Notes under the pieces: generated by a model
What the model was told of the DNA's origin: nothing
The model's database searches: none
The model's input: the letters and a program-made list of their open reading frames with translations, nothing else
Shown: positions 1-9,275 of the stretch, piece after piece
Layout of the letters: the number at the start of each line of letters is the position of its first letter
Numbering within the stretch: position 1 is the first letter of the stretch
Translations under genes and position numbers: made by a program
Assembly: GCF_030687715.1 (NCBI RefSeq)
Contig: NZ_CP117445.1
Location: 3,895,501-3,959,500, forward strand
DNA: 64,000 nt
Direction: 5' to 3'
From: Pseudomonas sp. FP2196
GTDB taxonomy: Bacteria; Pseudomonadota; Gammaproteobacteria; Pseudomonadales; Pseudomonadaceae

Positions 1-80
1 TGAAGCTGGAACTCGACACCGCCGAAGAGCGCTGCGTGCAGGCGTTGGAGCAGACGCTCAAGAGCCAGCAGGCCATTTAA
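1..80 (+). CDS. 3' end of a probable MerR-family regulator (LiuR-like), partial
   Basis: An open frame runs in from the left edge and stops at TAA (78-80), giving a 25-residue tail that begins KLELDTAEERC and ends in QQAI. The charged helical character fits the C-terminal coiled coil of a small MerR-family regulator. In pseudomonads the branched-chain catabolism regulator LiuR lies next to the HMG-CoA lyase gene, and LiuR-type operators are present further along in this window, so LiuR is the likely identity. That is inference from context plus family recall; the DNA-binding domain is outside the window. Confidence 0.5.
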   Translation, partial: KLELDTAEERCVQALEQTLKSQQAI

Positions 81-100
81 CCAATCCACACAAATCCCCC

Positions 101-190
101 TGTAGGAGTGAGCCTGCTCGCGATTGCCATTTCACATTCAACAGAAATGTTGACTGATCCAGCTCTGTCGCGAGCAGGCTCACGCCTACA
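101..190. repeat. REPIN, class A (inverted pair of REP sequences)
   Basis: Two inverted arms, TGTAGGAGTGAGCCTGCTCG on the left and the matching complement on the right, flank about 45 bp of unrelated sequence. The same arms recur at seven other places in the window. This is the extragenic palindrome typical of P. fluorescens-group genomes, thought to be mobilised by RAYT transposases. It sits between the regulator tail and the HMG-CoA lyase gene. Confidence 0.93.
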
Positions 191-230
191 AGGGTTCTCC
201 ATGTATTCAAGAAAATCAGCAGGTCAGCCC

Positions 231-1130
231 ATGTCCCTCCCCTCCCAAGTACGCCTGATCGAAGTCGGCCCGCGCGATGGCCTGCAAAACGAAGCGCAAC
301 CCATCAGCGTCGCCGACAAGGTGCAACTGGTCGACGCCTTGAGCGCCGCCGGTCTTGGCTATATAGAAGTCGGCAGTTTCGTCTCGCCGAAGTGGGTGCC
401 GCAGATGGCCGGTTCCGCCGAGGTGTTCGCGCAGATCCAGCGCAAACCCGGCGTGACCTACGGCGCATTGGCACCGAATCTGCGTGGGTTTGAAGACGCC
501 ATTGCCGCCGGGGTCAAGGAAGTCGCGGTGTTCGCCGCTGCCTCCGAGGCGTTCTCGCAGCGCAACATTAATTGTTCGATCAGCGAGAGCCTGGCGCGGT
601 TTGCGCCGATCATGGAAGCGGCGAAACAGCACGGCGTTACCGTACGCGGTTACGTTTCCTGCGTGCTCGGCTGCCCATATGAAGGCACGGTCGCGCCGGA
701 GCAAGTGGCGATGGTCGCGCGTGAGTTGTACGCGATGGGCTGCTATGAAGTCTCGCTGGGCGACACCATCGGCACGGGCACCGCAGGCGCGACCCGTCGC
801 TTGTTCGAAGTGGTGTCGGCACAAGTACCGCGGGAGAAACTCGCCGGACATTTCCACGACACTTACGGCCAGGCCATGGCCAACGTCTACGCCAGTCTGC
901 TCGAGGGGATTGCGGTGTTCGACAGCTCTATCGCCGGACTCGGCGGCTGCCCATACGCCAAAGGCGCGAGCGGTAACGTCGCTACTGAAGACGTGGTGTA
1001 CCTGCTCAATGGCCTCGGTATCGAGACCGGTATCGACCTGGACGCCTTGATTGCTGCGGGTCAGCAAATCAGCCATGTGCTCGGCCGCCCGAGCGGTTCG
1101 CGCGTGGCCAAGGCCCGTGGCGCGCAGTGA
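231..1130 (+). CDS. mvaB: Hydroxymethylglutaryl-CoA lyase
   Basis: Cleaves 3-hydroxy-3-methylglutaryl-CoA to acetyl-CoA and acetoacetate, the last step of leucine and isovalerate degradation, in the cytoplasm. The 299-residue protein is a TIM barrel of the HMGL family. It shows the RDGLQNE metal-site motif near residue 15, the HFHDTYG metal-binding histidines (H207 and H209), and the signature GLGGCPYAKGASGNVATED with catalytic Cys240. The ATG at 231 gives the family's usual length; an in-frame extension to 108 would run into the REPIN and is unlikely. Also called liuE. It lies near liuABCD but is separated by a regulatory RNA and a divergent ligase gene. Confidence 0.95.
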   Translation: MSLPSQVRLIEVGPRDGLQNEAQPISVADKVQLVDALSAAGLGYIEVGSFVSPKWVPQMAGSAEVFAQIQRKPGVTYGALAPNLRGFEDAIAAGVKEVAVFAAASEAFSQRNINCSISESLARFAPIMEAAKQHGVTVRGYVSCVLGCPYEGTVAPEQVAMVARELYAMGCYEVSLGDTIGTGTAGATRRLFEVVSAQVPREKLAGHFHDTYGQAMANVYASLLEGIAVFDSSIAGLGGCPYAKGASGNVATEDVVYLLNGLGIETGIDLDALIAAGQQISHVLGRPSGSRVAKARGAQ

Positions 1131-1139
1131 GGGAGATGG

Positions 1140-1180
1140 TGTTACCGCGGCGTCCGGAGTGTGGTCGCAAGCGAGTAACA
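1140..1180 (+). promoter_or_regulatory. Candidate CbrB enhancer upstream of the CrcY-type RNA
   Basis: TGTTAC (1140-1145) and its exact complement GTAACA (1175-1180) lie about 85-125 bp upstream of a sigma-54 promoter, where NtrC-family activators bind. TGTTAC/GTAACA half-sites are, as I recall, the CbrB recognition element of pseudomonads. The 29-bp spacing here is larger than the roughly 14 bp I remember for paired sites, so these may be separate half-sites. The assignment is inferred. Confidence 0.5.
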
Positions 1181-1262
1181 CGGAAACAAATTGTCTGGTT
1201 CTGGCTAAGCTAAAAATCCCGCAAAAAGATCAAGCTATTGATTTATAAGGATTTTTAAAAGT

Positions 1263-1278
1263 TGGCACGCGTTCTGCT
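1263..1278 (+). promoter_or_regulatory. Sigma-54 promoter of the CrcY-type RNA
   Basis: TGGCACGCGTTCTGCT matches the sigma-54 consensus TGGCAC-N5-TTGCW, with GG at 1264-1265 and GC at 1276-1277 separated by exactly 10 bp. The predicted transcription start is near 1289. The promoter faces a region without a protein gene but with repeated A-rich motifs. Confidence 0.85.
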
Positions 1279-1288
1279 ATCTCTATGG

Positions 1289-1665
1289 CATAACAAGAAT
1301 AAAAAGCAGCAAACCAATAAAAATAAGACGTACCGACTCTGACATAACAAAAACAACACGGCAGAGACGCAGCTAACAGATTTTTTTGGAGAAGGTGTGC
1401 TTTTCAGGGTGCTCTCAGGAGTGACCCGCAACCGGGCAGAGAACAATAAAACTACCTTCAGGTAGCTCCCGAATCGGTTGGATCGTTTAACGAGAAAGCA
1501 GATCAGCGCTCAAAAAAATACGTTTGCTCTTGACCCCGGATGGGGGTCGCCAAAAACAGCGGTAAAGGGCCACGGTTGCCAAAAACAACAACAGACCGCC
1601 CCTCAATAATAAAAAAGAGCACGCGACGACAAAATTAAAGGGGAGCTTCGGCTCCCCTTTGTGCT
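1289..1665 (+). ncRNA. crcY: CrcY-type small RNA (Hfq/Crc-sequestering)
   Basis: This AT-rich stretch has no convincing coding frame. It carries about six AANAANAA-type motifs, for example near 1292 (AACAAGAATAA), 1315 (AATAAAAATAAG), 1344 (AACAAAAACAAC), 1442 (AACAATAAAA), 1582 (AAAAACAACAACA) and 1606. Such motifs are Hfq/Crc binding targets, and CrcY/CrcZ RNAs act as decoys that relieve carbon catabolite repression. The sigma-54 promoter, the CbrB-like sites, a length of about 375 nt, a GC-rich terminator hairpin near 1638-1661, and the position just after the HMG-CoA lyase gene (as I recall for crcY in P. putida) all agree. The choice of CrcY over CrcX or CrcZ rests on locus context. Confidence 0.85.
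1638..1662 (+). terminator. Rho-independent terminator of the CrcY-type RNA
   Basis: AAAGGGGAGC-TTCG-GCTCCCCTTT is a perfect 10-bp stem with a UUCG tetraloop. The T-tract after it is imperfect (GTGCTTTCTG). Confidence 0.8.
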
Positions 1666-1698
1666 TTCTGTGATTCCTGTTTTCACCGCATATCCCTT

Positions 1699-1788
1699 GT
1701 AGCAGTGAGCCTGCTCGCGATAGCGTCGTGTCAGTCGATGAAAATATTGACTGGTACACCGCTATCGCGAGCAGGCTCACTCCTACAG
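1699..1788. repeat. REPIN, class A
   Basis: Inverted REP arms (TGTAGCAGTGAGCCTGCTCG and its complement on the right, with one change) flank a variable centre. It lies between the CrcY-type RNA and the 3' end of the convergent acyl-CoA ligase gene. Confidence 0.92.
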
Positions 1789-1798
1789 GGGTTTTGTG

Positions 1799-3496
1799 TC
1801 AGGCGAGCTTTTCGCGTAGTTCCTCGATACTGATCTCACGCATCCTGAATTTCTGGATCTTGCCCGTCACCGTCATCGGAAACTCTTCGACGAACTTGAA
1901 GTGTCGCGGCGTCTTGAAGTGTGCGATGCGCTCCTTGCACCAGGTTTGCAGCTCCAACTCGGAAGCGCTGTGACCGGGGTGAAACTTGATCCAGGCAACA
2001 ATCTCCTCACCGTAACGCGAACACGGAATGCCGATTACCTGCACGTCCGCCACCGCCGGATGGGTGAAGAAAAACTCTTCCAGCTCACGCGGATAAATGT
2101 TCTCGCCACCGCGAATGATCATGTCCTTGTTACGCCCGGCGATGTTCACGTAACCCTCGTCATTCATGCTCGCCAAGTCGCCGGTGTGCATCCATCCGGC
2201 CTCGTCGATGGCCTCGGCGGTGGCCTGCGGGTTGTTCCAGTAGCCGAGCATCACGCTGTAACCGCGGGTGCAGAGCTCGCCGATGGTGCCGCGTGGAACC
2301 AGGTTGCCAGCCTCGTCGATGATCTTGCTTTCCAGTTGCGGCTGGGTGCGGCCGACCGTGGTCACGCGCAACTCCAGTTCATCGGTCGGGCCGGTCTGGA
2401 GCGAAACCGGACTGGTTTCGGTCATGCCATAGGCGATCTGCACTTCGCTCATGTGCATCTCGCTGATAACCCGGCGCATGACTTCGATCGGGCAGGTAGC
2501 GCCGGCCATGATCCCGGTGCGCAGGCTCGACAAGTCGAATTCGGCACGCTGCGGCTGATCGAGCATGGCAATGAACATGGTCGGTACGCCGTACAGTCCG
2601 GTGGCTTTTTCCTCGGCGACAATTTGCAGGGTCAGCAACGGATCGAAGGCATCGTTGGGATAAATCATCGTGCTGCCGTGGGTGATGCACCCGAGGTTGC
2701 CCATGACCATGCCGAAGCAGTGATACAGCGGCACCGGGATCACCAGTCGATCAAGCGGGGTCAGGCCGATGCTTTCGCCGACCATGTAACCGTTGTTGAG
2801 GATGTTGTAGTGACTGAGGGTCGCGCCCTTGGGGAAACCGGTGGTGCCGGAGGTGTATTGAATGTTGACGGGTTGATCGAAGTGCAGGCTGTCGCTGCGT
2901 TCGCACAATTGTTGCGGGGAGATGCTGACGGCTAGATCGGCCAGTCGCGACCACGGCAGGAAACCTGGCGGCGGCTGGGTGTCGAGACTGATCACCCCGC
3001 GCAGGTCCGGCAGGAGTTCGCTACGCATCTGGCCGATGGACTGCTCGGCCAGTTCCGGTACCAGCCCTTGCAACATGCCGTGATAGTTGGAGGACTTGAA
3101 CGCGCTGGCGCAAACCAGCCATTGGCAACCGGATTGCTTGAGCACGTACTCCAGTTCAGAGCTGCGGTAGGCCGGGTTGATGTTGACCAGAATCACGCCG
3201 ATCTTCGCGGTGGCCACTTGCGTGATACACCACTGCGCGCAATTCGGTGCCCAGATACCGAGCCGGTCACCGGCCTGTAAACCCAATGCGAGCAGGGCTC
3301 TGGCATGCAGATCCACCGCGTCGGCCAGTTGGCGCCACGAGTAGCGCAACTGCTGATGCCGCACCACCAGCGCCTCGCCATCCGGGTATTGCGCGACGGT
3401 CTGGTCGAACTTCTGCCCGATGGTCATCGCCAGCAAAGTTTTGTCCTGGGAACCACGGGTATAGCTGCGCTGCGGGTTTGCACTGGGTTGATCCAT
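1799..3496 (-). CDS. AMP-forming acyl-CoA synthetase of the leucine/isovalerate locus
   Basis: A 565-residue member of the ANL adenylating enzymes, which activate a carboxylate with ATP to acyl-AMP and then the CoA thioester. Visible motifs are the P-loop [11 protein letters not shown], the [21 protein letters not shown] hinge region, and the C-terminal TVTGKIQKF lysine motif. The ATG at 3496 is preceded by AGGGGT and is preferred over an upstream in-frame start at 3559 that would enter the operator region. It is divergent from liuABCD and shares a control region with two LiuR-like operators, so the substrate is probably a short or branched acid such as isovalerate or acetoacetate. The substrate is not readable from the sequence. 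Confidence 0.85.
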   Translation of the reverse strand: MDQPSANPQRSYTRGSQDKTLLAMTIGQKFDQTVAQYPDGEALVVRHQQLRYSWRQLADAVDLHARALLALGLQAGDRLGIWAPNCAQWCITQVATAKIGVILVNINPAYRSSELEYVLKQSGCQWLVCASAFKSSNYHGMLQGLVPELAEQSIGQMRSELLPDLRGVISLDTQPPPGFLPWSRLADLAVSISPQQLCERSDSLHFDQPVNIQYTSGTTGFPKGATLSHYNILNNGYMVGESIGLTPLDRLVIPVPLYHCFGMVMGNLGCITHGSTMIYPNDAFDPLLTLQIVAEEKATGLYGVPTMFIAMLDQPQRAEFDLSSLRTGIMAGATCPIEVMRRVISEMHMSEVQIAYGMTETSPVSLQTGPTDELELRVTTVGRTQPQLESKIIDEAGNLVPRGTIGELCTRGYSVMLGYWNNPQATAEAIDEAGWMHTGDLASMNDEGYVNIAGRNKDMIIRGGENIYPRELEEFFFTHPAVADVQVIGIPCSRYGEEIVAWIKFHPGHSASELELQTWCKERIAHFKTPRHFKFVEEFPMTVTGKIQKFRMREISIEELREKLA

Positions 3497-3560
3497 GACG
3501 ACCCCTATTGTCTTTATTAGTGGGTTTAGCAATCTTGAACTGCCCCTACTCTCGCTCAAG

Positions 3561-3576
3561 TTGACGTTAACGTAAA
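3561..3576. promoter_or_regulatory. LiuR-like operator 1
   Basis: TTGACGTTAACGTAAA is a near-perfect palindrome around ACGTTAACGT. It matches the LiuR (MerR-family) motif described for branched-chain amino acid degradation genes of proteobacteria. It lies on the ligase side of the divergent gap. Confidence 0.78.
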
Positions 3577-3604
3577 GGGTGATTGACAGCCATTCCTCAC
3601 AGGC

Positions 3605-3619
3605 TTACGTTAACGTAAA
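3605..3619. promoter_or_regulatory. LiuR-like operator 2
   Basis: TTACGTTAACGTAAA is a perfect palindrome identical in its core to the first site and lies about 56 bp before the liuA start. A TTGACA at 3583-3588 could be the -35 element, with the operator covering the -10 region as expected for MerR-type control. Confidence 0.8.
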
Positions 3620-3674
3620 GGTGAGAGCTGCACGACCGCCCTCCCCACCCTACAAAAAAGCCAAAAGGTGACCC

Positions 3675-4838
3675 ATGAGCTACCCATCCCTGAACTTCGC
3701 CCTCGGTGAAACCATCGACATGCTGCGCGATCAGGTTCAGTCCTTTGTCGCTAAAGAGATCGCACCGCGCGCGGCGCAGATCGACAGCGACAACCTGTTC
3801 CCCGCCGACATGTGGCGCAAGTTCGGTGACATGGGCCTGCTCGGCATCACCGTGCCGGAAGAGTACGGCGGCGCTGGTTTGGGTTATCTGGCGCACGTGG
3901 TGGCGATGGAAGAAATCAGCCGTGGCTCGGCGTCCGTGGCACTGTCCTACGGCGCTCACTCCAACCTCTGCGTCAACCAGATCAACCGCAACGGCAATCA
4001 CGAACAGAAATCCAAATATCTGCCGAAGCTGATTAGCGGCGAGCACGTCGGGGCGCTGGCCATGAGCGAGCCTAATGCCGGTTCCGACGTGGTCTCGATG
4101 AAACTGCGCGCCGACAAACGCGGCGACCGCTTCGTCCTCAACGGCAGCAAGACCTGGATCACCAACGGTCCGGACGCCAACACCTACGTGATCTACGCCA
4201 AAACCGATCTGGAAAAAGGCCCCCACGGCATCACCGCGTTCATCGTCGAGCGCGACTGGAAAGGCTTCAGCCGCAGCAATAAGTTCGACAAGCTCGGCAT
4301 GCGCGGCTCCAACACCTGCGAGCTGTTCTTCGATGACGTCGAAGTGCCGGAAGAGAACATCCTCGGCGTGCTCAACGGCGGCGTGAAAGTGCTGATGAGC
4401 GGCCTCGACTACGAGCGCGTCGTGCTGTCCGGCGGCCCGACCGGAATCATGCAATCGTGCATGGACCTGATCGTGCCGTACATCCACGACCGCAAGCAGT
4501 TTGGCCAGAGCATCGGCGAATTCCAGCTGATCCAGGGCAAGGTCGCCGACATGTACACCCAACTCAACGCCAGCCGCGCCTATCTCTACGCCGTGGCCCA
4601 GGCCTGCGAACGTGGCGAGACCACCCGCAAGGACGCCGCCGGCGTGATCCTCTACACCGCCGAACGCGCCACGCAAATGGCCCTCGACGCAATCCAGATT
4701 CTCGGCGGTAACGGTTACATCAACGAATTCCCTGCGGGCCGCTTGCTGCGTGACGCCAAGCTGTACGAAATCGGCGCCGGCACCAGTGAGATCCGTCGCA
4801 TGCTGATCGGTCGCGAACTGTTCAACGAAACCCGCTAA
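3675..4838 (+). CDS. liuA: Isovaleryl-CoA dehydrogenase
   Basis: FAD-dependent acyl-CoA dehydrogenase of 387 residues that oxidises isovaleryl-CoA to 3-methylcrotonyl-CoA and passes electrons to ETF. It shows the ACAD signatures [18 protein letters not shown] and the C-terminal IQILGGNGY / [20 protein letters not shown]. The catalytic base fits Glu247 in [12 protein letters not shown], the position used by isovaleryl-CoA dehydrogenases rather than the C-terminal Glu of most ACADs. First gene of liuABCD, with 12 bp to liuB. Control by the upstream LiuR-like operators is inferred. Confidence 0.96.
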   Translation: MSYPSLNFALGETIDMLRDQVQSFVAKEIAPRAAQIDSDNLFPADMWRKFGDMGLLGITVPEEYGGAGLGYLAHVVAMEEISRGSASVALSYGAHSNLCVNQINRNGNHEQKSKYLPKLISGEHVGALAMSEPNAGSDVVSMKLRADKRGDRFVLNGSKTWITNGPDANTYVIYAKTDLEKGPHGITAFIVERDWKGFSRSNKFDKLGMRGSNTCELFFDDVEVPEENILGVLNGGVKVLMSGLDYERVVLSGGPTGIMQSCMDLIVPYIHDRKQFGQSIGEFQLIQGKVADMYTQLNASRAYLYAVAQACERGETTRKDAAGVILYTAERATQMALDAIQILGGNGYINEFPAGRLLRDAKLYEIGAGTSEIRRMLIGRELFNETR

Positions 4839-4850
4839 ACGGAGCTGACC

Positions 4851-6458
4851 ATGGCAACCTTGCACACTCAGCTCAACCCGCGTTCAGCGGAGTTCGCCGC
4901 CAACAGCGCGGCAATGCTCAAACAGGTCGACGCCCTGCACACCCTGCTCGCCCAAGTGGCCCAGGGTGGTGGCGCGAAAGCTCAGGAACGTCACACCTCG
5001 CGGGGTAAACTGCTGCCGCGTGAGCGCATCAACCGCTTGCTCGATCCGGGCTCGCCGTTTCTGGAAATCAGCCAATTGGCTGCCCACGCCGTTTACGGTG
5101 AAGACGTGCCGGCCGCCGGGGTGATTGCCGGGATCGGCCGTGTGGAAGGCGTCGAATGCATGATCGTCGCCAACGACGCGACCGTGAAAGGTGGTTCGTA
5201 CTACCCGTTGACCGTGAAAAAGCACCTGCGCGCGCAGACCATCGCTCAACAGAATCGTCTGCCGTGCATCTATCTGGTGGACTCGGGCGGCGCCAACCTT
5301 CCGCGTCAGGACGAAGTGTTTCCGGATCGCGAGCACTTCGGGCGGATCTTCTTCAATCAGGCCAACATGAGTGCGATGGGCATTCCGCAAATCGCCGTGG
5401 TTATGGGCTCGTGCACCGCGGGCGGCGCTTATGTGCCGGCGATGGCCGACGAAGCGATCATGGTGCGCAATCAGGCAACGATTTTTCTCGCCGGCCCGCC
5501 GCTGGTGAAAGCCGCGACCGGTGAAGTGGTCAGCGCCGAGGAACTGGGCGGGGCCGACGTGCACTGCAAGATTTCCGGAGTCGCTGACCATTACGCCGAG
5601 AGCGACGAACACGCCCTCGCCCTCGCCCGCCGCAGTGTCGCCAACCTCAACTGGCGCAAACTAGGTGAAGTGCAACAGCGTGCACCGATTGCTCCGCTCT
5701 ACAGCAGCGATGAGTTGTACGGCGTGGTGTCGGCCGACGCCAAGCAGCCGTTCGATGTGCGCGAAGTGATTGCGCGACTGGTCGACGGATCGGTGTTCGA
5801 TGAATTCAAAGCACTGTTCGGCACCACGCTGGTCTGCGGCTTCGCTCACCTGCACGGTTACCCGATCGCGATTCTGGCGAACAACGGCATCCTCTTCGCC
5901 GAAGCCGCGCAGAAAGGCGCGCACTTCATCGAACTGGCCTGCCAGCGCGGCATCCCGCTACTGTTTTTGCAGAACATCACCGGCTTCATGGTCGGCCAAA
6001 AATACGAGGCCGGCGGCATCGCCAAGCACGGCGCAAAACTGGTGACAGCGGTGGCGTGCGCCAAGGTGCCGAAATTCACCGTGATCATCGGCGGCAGCTT
6101 CGGCGCCGGTAACTACGGTATGTGCGGTCGCGCCTACGATCCGCGTTTCCTGTGGATGTGGCCGAACGCGCGCATTGGCGTGATGGGTGCCGAACAGGCC
6201 GCCGGCGTACTGGTGCAGGTCAAGCGCGAACAGGCTGAGCGCAGCGGCCAGGCGTTCAGTGCCGAGCAGGAAGCCGAGATCAAGCAACCGATCCTCGACC
6301 AGTACGAAGAGCAGGGTCACCCCTACTATTCCAGCGCGCGGCTGTGGGATGACGGCGTCATCGACCCGGCGCAGACCCGCGATGTGCTGGCCCTGGCCTT
6401 GTCCGCGTCGCTGAACGCGCCTATCGAATCGAGCCGCTTCGGCGTGTTCCGGATGTGA
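4851..6458 (+). CDS. liuB: 3-Methylcrotonyl-CoA carboxylase, beta (carboxyltransferase) subunit
   Basis: Carboxyltransferase of 535 residues that moves CO2 from carboxybiotin on LiuD to 3-methylcrotonyl-CoA, giving 3-methylglutaconyl-CoA. Both crotonase-like halves are present, with [19 protein letters not shown] in the N-terminal half and the oxyanion-type [18 protein letters not shown] in the C-terminal half. Length and motifs match MCC beta. A propionyl- or geranyl-CoA carboxylase is less likely because the gene lies between an isovaleryl-CoA dehydrogenase and a methylglutaconyl-CoA hydratase. A ribosome site (GGAG) precedes the ATG. Confidence 0.96.
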   Translation: MATLHTQLNPRSAEFAANSAAMLKQVDALHTLLAQVAQGGGAKAQERHTSRGKLLPRERINRLLDPGSPFLEISQLAAHAVYGEDVPAAGVIAGIGRVEGVECMIVANDATVKGGSYYPLTVKKHLRAQTIAQQNRLPCIYLVDSGGANLPRQDEVFPDREHFGRIFFNQANMSAMGIPQIAVVMGSCTAGGAYVPAMADEAIMVRNQATIFLAGPPLVKAATGEVVSAEELGGADVHCKISGVADHYAESDEHALALARRSVANLNWRKLGEVQQRAPIAPLYSSDELYGVVSADAKQPFDVREVIARLVDGSVFDEFKALFGTTLVCGFAHLHGYPIAILANNGILFAEAAQKGAHFIELACQRGIPLLFLQNITGFMVGQKYEAGGIAKHGAKLVTAVACAKVPKFTVIIGGSFGAGNYGMCGRAYDPRFLWMWPNARIGVMGAEQAAGVLVQVKREQAERSGQAFSAEQEAEIKQPILDQYEEQGHPYYSSARLWDDGVIDPAQTRDVLALALSASLNAPIESSRFGVFRM

Positions 6459-6471
6459 TCGGGAGAATCTC

Positions 6472-7287
6472 ATGAGCGATTTCAACACCCTCGAATTGCA
6501 AAGCGATCCACGAGGTTTCGCCACCCTGTGGCTCAACCGCGCAGAAAAGAACAACGCCTTCAACGCCGAAATGATCCGCGAACTGATCCTCGCCCTCGAC
6601 AAGGTTGCCAGCGATGCCAGCCTGCGTTTCCTGCTGTTGCGCGGACGTGGCAAACACTTCAGCGCCGGCGCCGACCTCGCCTGGATGCAGCAATCGGCTG
6701 AACTCGACTACCACACCAACCTCGACGACGCTCGCGAGCTGGCGGAGCTGATGTACAACCTCGCCAAGCTGAAAATCCCGACCTTGGCCGTGGTGCAAGG
6801 CGCGGCGTTCGGCGGCGCGCTGGGGTTGATCAGTTGCTGCGACATGGCGATTGGCGCCGATGACGCGCAGTTCTGCCTGTCGGAAGTGCGTATCGGTCTG
6901 GCACCCGCGGTGATCAGCCCGTTTGTGGTGCAGGCCATTGGCGAGCGCGCGGCACGTCGTTACGCGCTGACGGCCGAACGTTTTGGCGGTCAACGGGCGC
7001 GGGAAATCGGCTTGTTGTCCGAGAGCTATCCGGCAGTTGAAATTGATCAACGCGTCGAGCAGTGGATCGACAACCTGCTGCTCAACAGCCCCGCCGCCAT
7101 GCGCGCGAGCAAAGACTTGCTGCGTGAAGTAGGGAACGGAGCGCTGACCCCGGCGCTGCGCCGCTACACCGAAAACGCCATCGCCCGTATCCGCGTCAGC
7201 CCCGAAGGCCAGGAAGGTTTGCGCGCGTTTCTGCAAAAGCGTCAACCGAACTGGCTAGCCGCAACCTCTACCAAGGAGCCGCGTTGA
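6472..7287 (+). CDS. liuC: 3-Methylglutaconyl-CoA hydratase
   Basis: Crotonase-fold enzyme of 271 residues that hydrates 3-methylglutaconyl-CoA to HMG-CoA, the substrate of the lyase encoded upstream. It shows HFSAGADLAWM (oxyanion hole) and the second crotonase block around GAAFGGALGLISCCDMAIG. Placed 13 bp after liuB; its stop overlaps the start of liuD (ATGA-type overlap), which indicates translational coupling. Confidence 0.94.
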   Translation: MSDFNTLELQSDPRGFATLWLNRAEKNNAFNAEMIRELILALDKVASDASLRFLLLRGRGKHFSAGADLAWMQQSAELDYHTNLDDARELAELMYNLAKLKIPTLAVVQGAAFGGALGLISCCDMAIGADDAQFCLSEVRIGLAPAVISPFVVQAIGERAARRYALTAERFGGQRAREIGLLSESYPAVEIDQRVEQWIDNLLLNSPAAMRASKDLLREVGNGALTPALRRYTENAIARIRVSPEGQEGLRAFLQKRQPNWLAATSTKEPR

Positions 7288-9236
7288 TGAGCGCACCTGT
7301 TCTCACCACCGTGCTTGTGGCCAACCGCGGCGAAATCGCCTGCCGGGTCATGCGTACCGCCAAAGCGCTTGGCCTGACCACTGTCGCCGTACACAGCGCC
7401 ACCGACCGCGAAGCGCGGCACAGCCGTGAAGCGGATATTCGTGTTGATCTCGGAGGCAGCAAGGCAACCGACAGTTATCTGCAAATCGACAAACTGATCG
7501 CAGCGGCCAAGGCCAGCGGCGCTCAGGCGATTCATCCGGGTTATGGCTTTCTGTCCGAGAACGCCGGGTTCGCTCGCGCTATCGAAGCGGCGGGCCTGAT
7601 TTTCCTCGGTCCACCGGCTTCGGCCATCGACGCGATGGGCAGCAAATCCGCCGCTAAGGCGCTGATGGAAACCGCTGGCGTGCCGCTGGTACCGGGTTAT
7701 CACGGCGAAGCGCAGGACCTCGACACGTTCCGCGATGCCTGCGAACGCATCGGCTATCCGGTGTTGCTCAAGGCCACGGCTGGCGGTGGCGGCAAAGGCA
7801 TGAAAGTGGTTGAGGACGTGAGCCAATTGGCCGAAGCCCTCGCCTCTGCTCAGCGTGAGGCGCAGTCGTCGTTCGGCGATTCGCGGATGCTGGTGGAGAA
7901 ATACCTGCTAAAACCGCGTCACGTGGAGATCCAGGTGTTTGCCGACCAGCATGGCAATTGCCTGTACCTCAACGAGCGTGACTGTTCGATTCAGCGGCGC
8001 CACCAGAAAGTCGTCGAAGAAGCCCCGGCACCGGGCCTGACGCCGGAACTGCGGCGTGCAATGGGTGAGGCAGCGGTGCGTTCGGCGAAGGCCATCGGCT
8101 ATGTTGGCGCGGGCACCGTGGAATTCCTGCTGGATTCTCGCGGCGAATTCTTCTTTATGGAGATGAACACGCGGCTGCAGGTTGAGCACCCGGTCACCGA
8201 GGCTATCACCGGTCTGGATCTGGTGGCGTGGCAGATCCGTGTCGCTCGTGGCGAAGCGCTGCCAATCAATCAGGATCAGGTGCCTTTGAATGGGCATGCG
8301 ATCGAAGTGCGGTTGTATGCCGAGGACCCTTCGAATGATTTCCTGCCGGCCGCCGGGCGTCTGGATTTGTATCGTGAATCGGCTGAAGGACCGGGACGTC
8401 GAGTGGATAGCGGCGTTGAGGAAGGTGATGAGATTTCGCCGTTCTATGACCCGATGCTCGGCAAGCTGATCGCCTGGGGCGAGGATCGAGAACAAGCGCG
8501 ATTGCGTTTGCTGAGCATGCTCGATGAGTTTGCGATTGGCGGATTGAAGACCAATATCAATTTCCTGCGGCGGATCATCGCTCATTCGGCGTTTGCCGCG
8601 GCGGAACTGGATACCGGGTTTATTCCGCGTTATCAGGAGCAACTGTTGCCGGCTCCGGGTGAGTTGAGTGATGCGTTCTGGAACGTCGCGGCGCAGGCGT
8701 TTGCGCAGAGCCTGCCGAGTATTGCTCGGGCGGATGATCCGAGTTCGCCGTGGACTGCAAACAGCGGTTTGCGTGCAGGTCTGCCGCAGGAGATCACCCT
8801 GCATTTAAGTTGCGAAGGCCAGGATCGGGCGCTGACACTGGATGCAGGTGGCAACGCGAAATTGAGTGGTGAAGCACTGGTTATCGAGCACGACGGTGTA
8901 CGTCGTACCTTGCGCGCGATCCGCCAGGGCGATTCGCTGTATCTGCAATGGGAAGGCGAGTTGCGCCGTATCCAAACGTACGACCCGATCAGCGCCGTCG
9001 ACGCCAGCCATAGTCATCAAGGGGGGCTGACTGCGCCAATGAACGGCAGCATCGTGCGAGTTCTGGTGGAAGCAGGCCAATCGGTCGAAGCAGGTGCGCA
9101 ACTGGTAGTGCTGGAAGCGATGAAGATGGAGCACAGCATCCGTGCGCCGCATGCGGGAGTGATCAAGGCGCTGTATTGCCAGGAAGGTGAAATGGTCGGC
9201 GAAGGCAGCGCTTTGGTCGAACTGGAAGAGGTGTGA
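7287..9236 (+). CDS. liuD: 3-Methylcrotonyl-CoA carboxylase, alpha (biotin carboxylase/BCCP) subunit
   Basis: Biotin-dependent carboxylase subunit of 649 residues. Order of domains: biotin carboxylase N-terminus (LVANRGEIACRVMRTAK), ATP-grasp (KATAGGGGKGMKVV, FFMEMNTRLQVEHPVTE), biotin carboxylase C-terminus, a less conserved bridge region, and a biotinyl domain with EAMKMEHS, the biotinylated Lys being near residue 613. The ATG at 7287 overlaps the liuC stop and follows AAGGAG at 7273-7278; a TTG three bases earlier is less likely. It partners LiuB to form the alpha-beta carboxylase. Confidence 0.96.
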   Translation: MSAPVLTTVLVANRGEIACRVMRTAKALGLTTVAVHSATDREARHSREADIRVDLGGSKATDSYLQIDKLIAAAKASGAQAIHPGYGFLSENAGFARAIEAAGLIFLGPPASAIDAMGSKSAAKALMETAGVPLVPGYHGEAQDLDTFRDACERIGYPVLLKATAGGGGKGMKVVEDVSQLAEALASAQREAQSSFGDSRMLVEKYLLKPRHVEIQVFADQHGNCLYLNERDCSIQRRHQKVVEEAPAPGLTPELRRAMGEAAVRSAKAIGYVGAGTVEFLLDSRGEFFFMEMNTRLQVEHPVTEAITGLDLVAWQIRVARGEALPINQDQVPLNGHAIEVRLYAEDPSNDFLPAAGRLDLYRESAEGPGRRVDSGVEEGDEISPFYDPMLGKLIAWGEDREQARLRLLSMLDEFAIGGLKTNINFLRRIIAHSAFAAAELDTGFIPRYQEQLLPAPGELSDAFWNVAAQAFAQSLPSIARADDPSSPWTANSGLRAGLPQEITLHLSCEGQDRALTLDAGGNAKLSGEALVIEHDGVRRTLRAIRQGDSLYLQWEGELRRIQTYDPISAVDASHSHQGGLTAPMNGSIVRVLVEAGQSVEAGAQLVVLEAMKMEHSIRAPHAGVIKALYCQEGEMVGEGSALVELEEV

Positions 9237-9275
9237 GTGGAGGATCGATCCTACGCCTGGCGAGGATCGATCTGA

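Noticed and set aside
3597..4865. 422-residue minus-strand open frame opposite liuA
   Set aside because: It is a high-GC shadow of liuA, with no recognisable domain and biased His/Val/Gly composition; liuA is certain.
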